From an uncultured Candidatus Saccharibacteria bacterium (GTDB lineage Bacteria > Patescibacteriota > Saccharimonadia > Saccharimonadales > Saccharimonadaceae), in the NCBI GenBank assembly GCA_938036915.1, contig CALHVV010000057.1:1-6971 (forward strand): a stretch of 6,971 bases of DNA, given 5' to 3'. Below, in pieces: positions 5,626 to 6,971 of the stretch. The notes below the pieces were generated by a model. That model was not told the origin of the DNA, did no database searches, and worked only from the letters and a program-made list of their open reading frames with translations. The first letter of the stretch is position 1, and every line of letters begins with the position of its first letter. Made by a program: the position numbers and the translations under genes.

Positions 5626-5645
5626 ATAATTGCTGCGGCAATTAT
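5626..5645. repeat. Perfect 8-bp hairpin
   Basis: ATAATTGC (5626-5633) and GCAATTAT (5638-5645) flank TGCG. No T-run follows, so it is not an ordinary terminator. It lies at the left border of the structured mraZ-rsmH region. Confidence 0.5.
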
Positions 5646-5749
5646 ACACATAAGTCTCTCAAACGATCTTTGACGGGCTCTCTCGGCCTGGTACAAGCAA
5701 AGATCGTCAACAAAAACAAACATATTTTATGCGAAAACAAACAGGTTTC

Positions 5750-6090
5750 GCTACCAGGTGGGTGATCTCGAACCCGCATCGGACTATCTCGCAGTAGCCT
5801 GAGCGGGGCGTATCTTTTATGGAAAAGCATAGCTATACCTATCTGGTAGCATTGCCGCGCCATCCTCCTGCCGAGGGAGTGTGATAATCCGTTGCAATAA
5901 CGGATTATCAGCCCAGCGCAAGAGGTCAACATCTGGGAGATGTTGACCCTTATAGCGATCCCGAGCGCAGGAGGTGGTGAGGCAAGGCGTGAGATGGCGT
6001 ATAGCTAGCGAGCTTAGTATCGGTTTCTCTGTTGTTCTTTGGCTAAATAGGCCATGACCAGTAGGGGAGGAAAGTAATATTATGCTACCA
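5750..6090 (+). promoter_or_regulatory. Alternative-pairing segments upstream of rsmH
   Basis: CTGGTAGC (5843-5850) is complementary to GCTACCAG (5750-5757, 8 bp), while TGGTAGCAT (5844-5852) is complementary to ATGCTACCA (6082-6090, 9 bp), which ends 10 bases before the rsmH ATG. GCTAC at 5750 can also pair with GTAGC at 5794-5798. The segments thus compete for partners, as in riboswitches and attenuators. This is sequence complementarity only; folding was not computed. Confidence 0.4.
5875..5962 (+). ncRNA. Conserved three-way-junction core, copy B
   Basis: GGGA (5875-5878) pairs with TCCC (5959-5962). Inside are an 11-bp hairpin (5883-5893/5899-5909, loop GCAAT), the linker AGCCCAGCGCAAGA (5910-5923) and an 11-bp hairpin (5924-5934/5938-5948, loop GGG). 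The latter extends through AAG/CTT and CGC/GCG with a bulged A (5923) and a bulged ATA (5952-5954). Compared with copy A at 3-88, linkers and bulges are unchanged whereas all three stems differ and still pair. The unchanged bulges look like a recognition site for a ligand, protein or RNA partner. Confidence 0.7.
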
Positions 6091-6100
6091 TAAGAAACGT

Positions 6101-6971
6101 ATGAGTATCAAAGCACATCCACCACTTCATGTTCCGGTATTGCTGGAGGCAGTGTTGGCCCAGCTCCAGCCACGTTCAGGTGAGCGCTATCTCGACCTGA
6201 CGGCGGGGTATGGCGGCCATGCCACAGCGATTCTCGAGCAGACCCAGACGTATACCACGGCGTGTTTGGTCGATCGTGACCAGTATGCTTTGTCGCAGCT
6301 TGGTAGCTTGGCGGGGCAGGGCGCACGGCTGATGCATTGTGATTTTTTGCATGCAGCACAGCAGTTGGTTTGCGAGGGTGAGCAGTTTGATTTGCTGCTA
6401 CTGGATTTGGGGGTGTCGTCACCGCAGCTCGATCGAGCTGATCGAGGGTTTTCCTTTACACATACTGGCCCGCTTGATATGCGGATGGATCAACGCCAGG
6501 CAATGACTGCCGAGCAGATTGTTAACCACATGGCAGAGGCAGAGCTCGCCCGACTGATCACTCGCTACGGCGAAGAACCGCCAGTGATAGCACGGCGCTA
6601 TGCTGCAGCTATTTGCGCGGCACGGCCACTGTCGAGTACTGGAGAACTCGCGCGCGTCATCGAGCACGCTACCCGTGGCAAGCGGGGCAAAACCCATCCA
6701 GCCACGCGTACCTTTCAGGCAGTCCGCATCGCCGTCAATGATGAATTGACGCAGGTAGAGCAGACGCTCCAGCTGGTGCCAGCCTTGCTACGCACTGGTG
6801 GACGTGTGGGAGTGATTAGCTTCCATAGCCTCGAGGATCGGCTCGTCAAGCGCTTCTTCGCGGAGCAGCGCCAGGCAGGCTACGAGGCTGAGCTACGCAT
6901 CCTTACCAAGAAACCAATCGCGGGCAGCCATGACGATGCTTACAATCCGCGTGCCCGCAGCGCCAAGCTGC
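6101..6971 (+). CDS. rsmH: 16S rRNA m4C1402 methyltransferase RsmH (MraW), 3' end outside the window
   Basis: S-adenosylmethionine-dependent enzyme that N4-methylates C1402 in the decoding centre of 16S rRNA; its gene normally follows mraZ. Seen: N-terminal HVPVLLEAVL (10-19); SAM-binding LDLTAGYGGHA (31-41); LLLDLGVSSPQLDRADRGFSF with GPLDMRMDQ, the family hallmark; RTFQAVRIAVNDEL; GGRVGVISFHSLEDRLVKRFF; and NPRARSAKL at the cut edge. About 290 residues are present of a usual 300-315, so only the tail is missing. The ATG at 6101 gives the typical short N-terminus. No good SD is near: GGGGAGG at 6064-6070 is about 30 bases upstream. A weak -10-like TACCAT (6086-6091) resembles the TACAAT near the first gene and would allow a near-leaderless start; otherwise initiation depends on the structured leader. 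Confidence 0.95.
   Translation, partial: MSIKAHPPLHVPVLLEAVLAQLQPRSGERYLDLTAGYGGHATAILEQTQTYTTACLVDRDQYALSQLGSLAGQGARLMHCDFLHAAQQLVCEGEQFDLLLLDLGVSSPQLDRADRGFSFTHTGPLDMRMDQRQAMTAEQIVNHMAEAELARLITRYGEEPPVIARRYAAAICAARPLSSTGELARVIEHATRGKRGKTHPATRTFQAVRIAVNDELTQVEQTLQLVPALLRTGGRVGVISFHSLEDRLVKRFFAEQRQAGYEAELRILTKKPIAGSHDDAYNPRARSAKL

Larger units (their letters stand above)
5663..6090 (+). ncRNA. Large structured RNA or leader between mraZ and rsmH
   Basis: No convincing protein lies here. Seen on the plus strand: a 10-bp stem 5663-5672/5698-5707 with an inner hairpin; an unpaired A/C-rich linker (5708-5742); stem 5750-5754/5794-5798 (extended by CAG 5742-5744/CTG 5799-5801) holding hairpin 5758-5763/5772-5777; long-range stem TAGCTATAC 5830-5838 with 5999-6007; TTGCC 5852-5856 with GGCAA 5981-5985; CCA-CCTCCTGC 5860-5871 with GCAGGAGG-TGG 5967-5977; and, inside it, the core described separately. 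The G-U pair in hairpin 5758-5777 exists only on the plus strand, which supports that direction. Inference: a long 5' leader of rsmH or a stand-alone RNA. Actinobacteria have a described mraW RNA motif upstream of mraW operons; whether this is related cannot be judged here. RNase P, tmRNA and T-box signatures are absent. Confidence 0.6.

Noticed and set aside
5455..5649. 64-residue minus-strand protein after mraZ
   Set aside because: No SD or promoter in the right place; it overlaps the mraZ end and hairpin sequence.
5750..5801. tRNA gene
   Set aside because: The folded arms do not make a cloverleaf; there is no anticodon arm or acceptor stem on either strand.
5663..5802. tmRNA (ssrA), because of the A/C-rich frame starting with GCA at 5697 and GCGGGTTCGA on the minus strand
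   Set aside because: No hydrophobic ALAA-like tag end, no tRNA-like acceptor ending in CCA, and the TTCGA arm does not pair as a T-arm.
5642..5932. 96-residue minus-strand protein
   Set aside because: It runs across the conserved RNA core and hairpins, with cysteine- and arginine-rich low-quality composition.
5663..6090. RNase P RNA in the mraZ-rsmH gap
   Set aside because: GGGGAGGAAAGT (6064) and GGCTAAATAGG (6050) resemble RNase P blocks but are in the wrong order, and the ACAGAA...GGCTTA block is absent.
1..6971. CRISPR array, integrase or insertion sequence
   Set aside because: No regularly spaced repeats, transposase or recombinase motifs were found.

Overview
The window reads as part of a compact bacterial chromosome that uses the standard stop codons (TAA and TAG end the genes and no UGA readthrough is needed). 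Five plus-strand genes are intact, a sixth (rsmH) runs off the right edge, and one small gene lies on the minus strand. The mraZ-rsmH pair is the start of a division and cell-wall (dcw) cluster. A short 120-residue MraZ, long structured intergenic regions, promoter -10 boxes placed almost directly on start codons and a GalU/GlmR-type envelope set would fit a Patescibacteria (CPR) genome, perhaps Saccharibacteria. That placement is an impression from the proteins, not a demonstrated assignment.

Layout. Positions 1-93 hold a small structured RNA-like element (copy A). At 196-3561 a family-1 glycoside hydrolase, a GlmR/YvcK-type protein and a HAD phosphatase follow one another; galU (3464-4285) overlaps the HAD gene end and is closed by a strong bidirectional terminator at 4298-4327. 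Facing it on the minus strand is a 66-residue unknown protein (4440-4640) with its own promoter, a leader hairpin and a multibranched, terminator-like 3' RNA (4334-4433). The 4641-5109 gap carries this promoter, an AT-rich stretch, three DnaA-box-like sites and a ladder of TGGGN MraZ operators over the mraZ promoter. mraZ follows (5110-5472). Then come 628 bases with no convincing protein but extensive RNA-like structure, and finally rsmH (from 6101).

Most notable: the three-way-junction core in the mraZ-rsmH gap (5875-5962, copy B) recurs in inverted orientation at 3-88. The two copies share an identical 19-base block and a second shared block, while the three stems around them differ in sequence yet stay paired. 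This is the covariation expected of a structured RNA family. Copy B sits inside a larger fold whose long-range stems include segments that could pair alternatively, one of them ending 10 bases before the rsmH start codon, so the region could be a cis-regulatory leader of the division cluster.

Functionally the genes lean towards the envelope: GalU makes UDP-glucose, GlmR/YvcK proteins bind UDP-sugars and tune carbon flow to peptidoglycan precursors, and MraZ and RsmH head the division cluster. DnaA-box and MraZ-box arrays side by side suggest replication-state and MraZ feedback inputs converge on the mraZ promoter.
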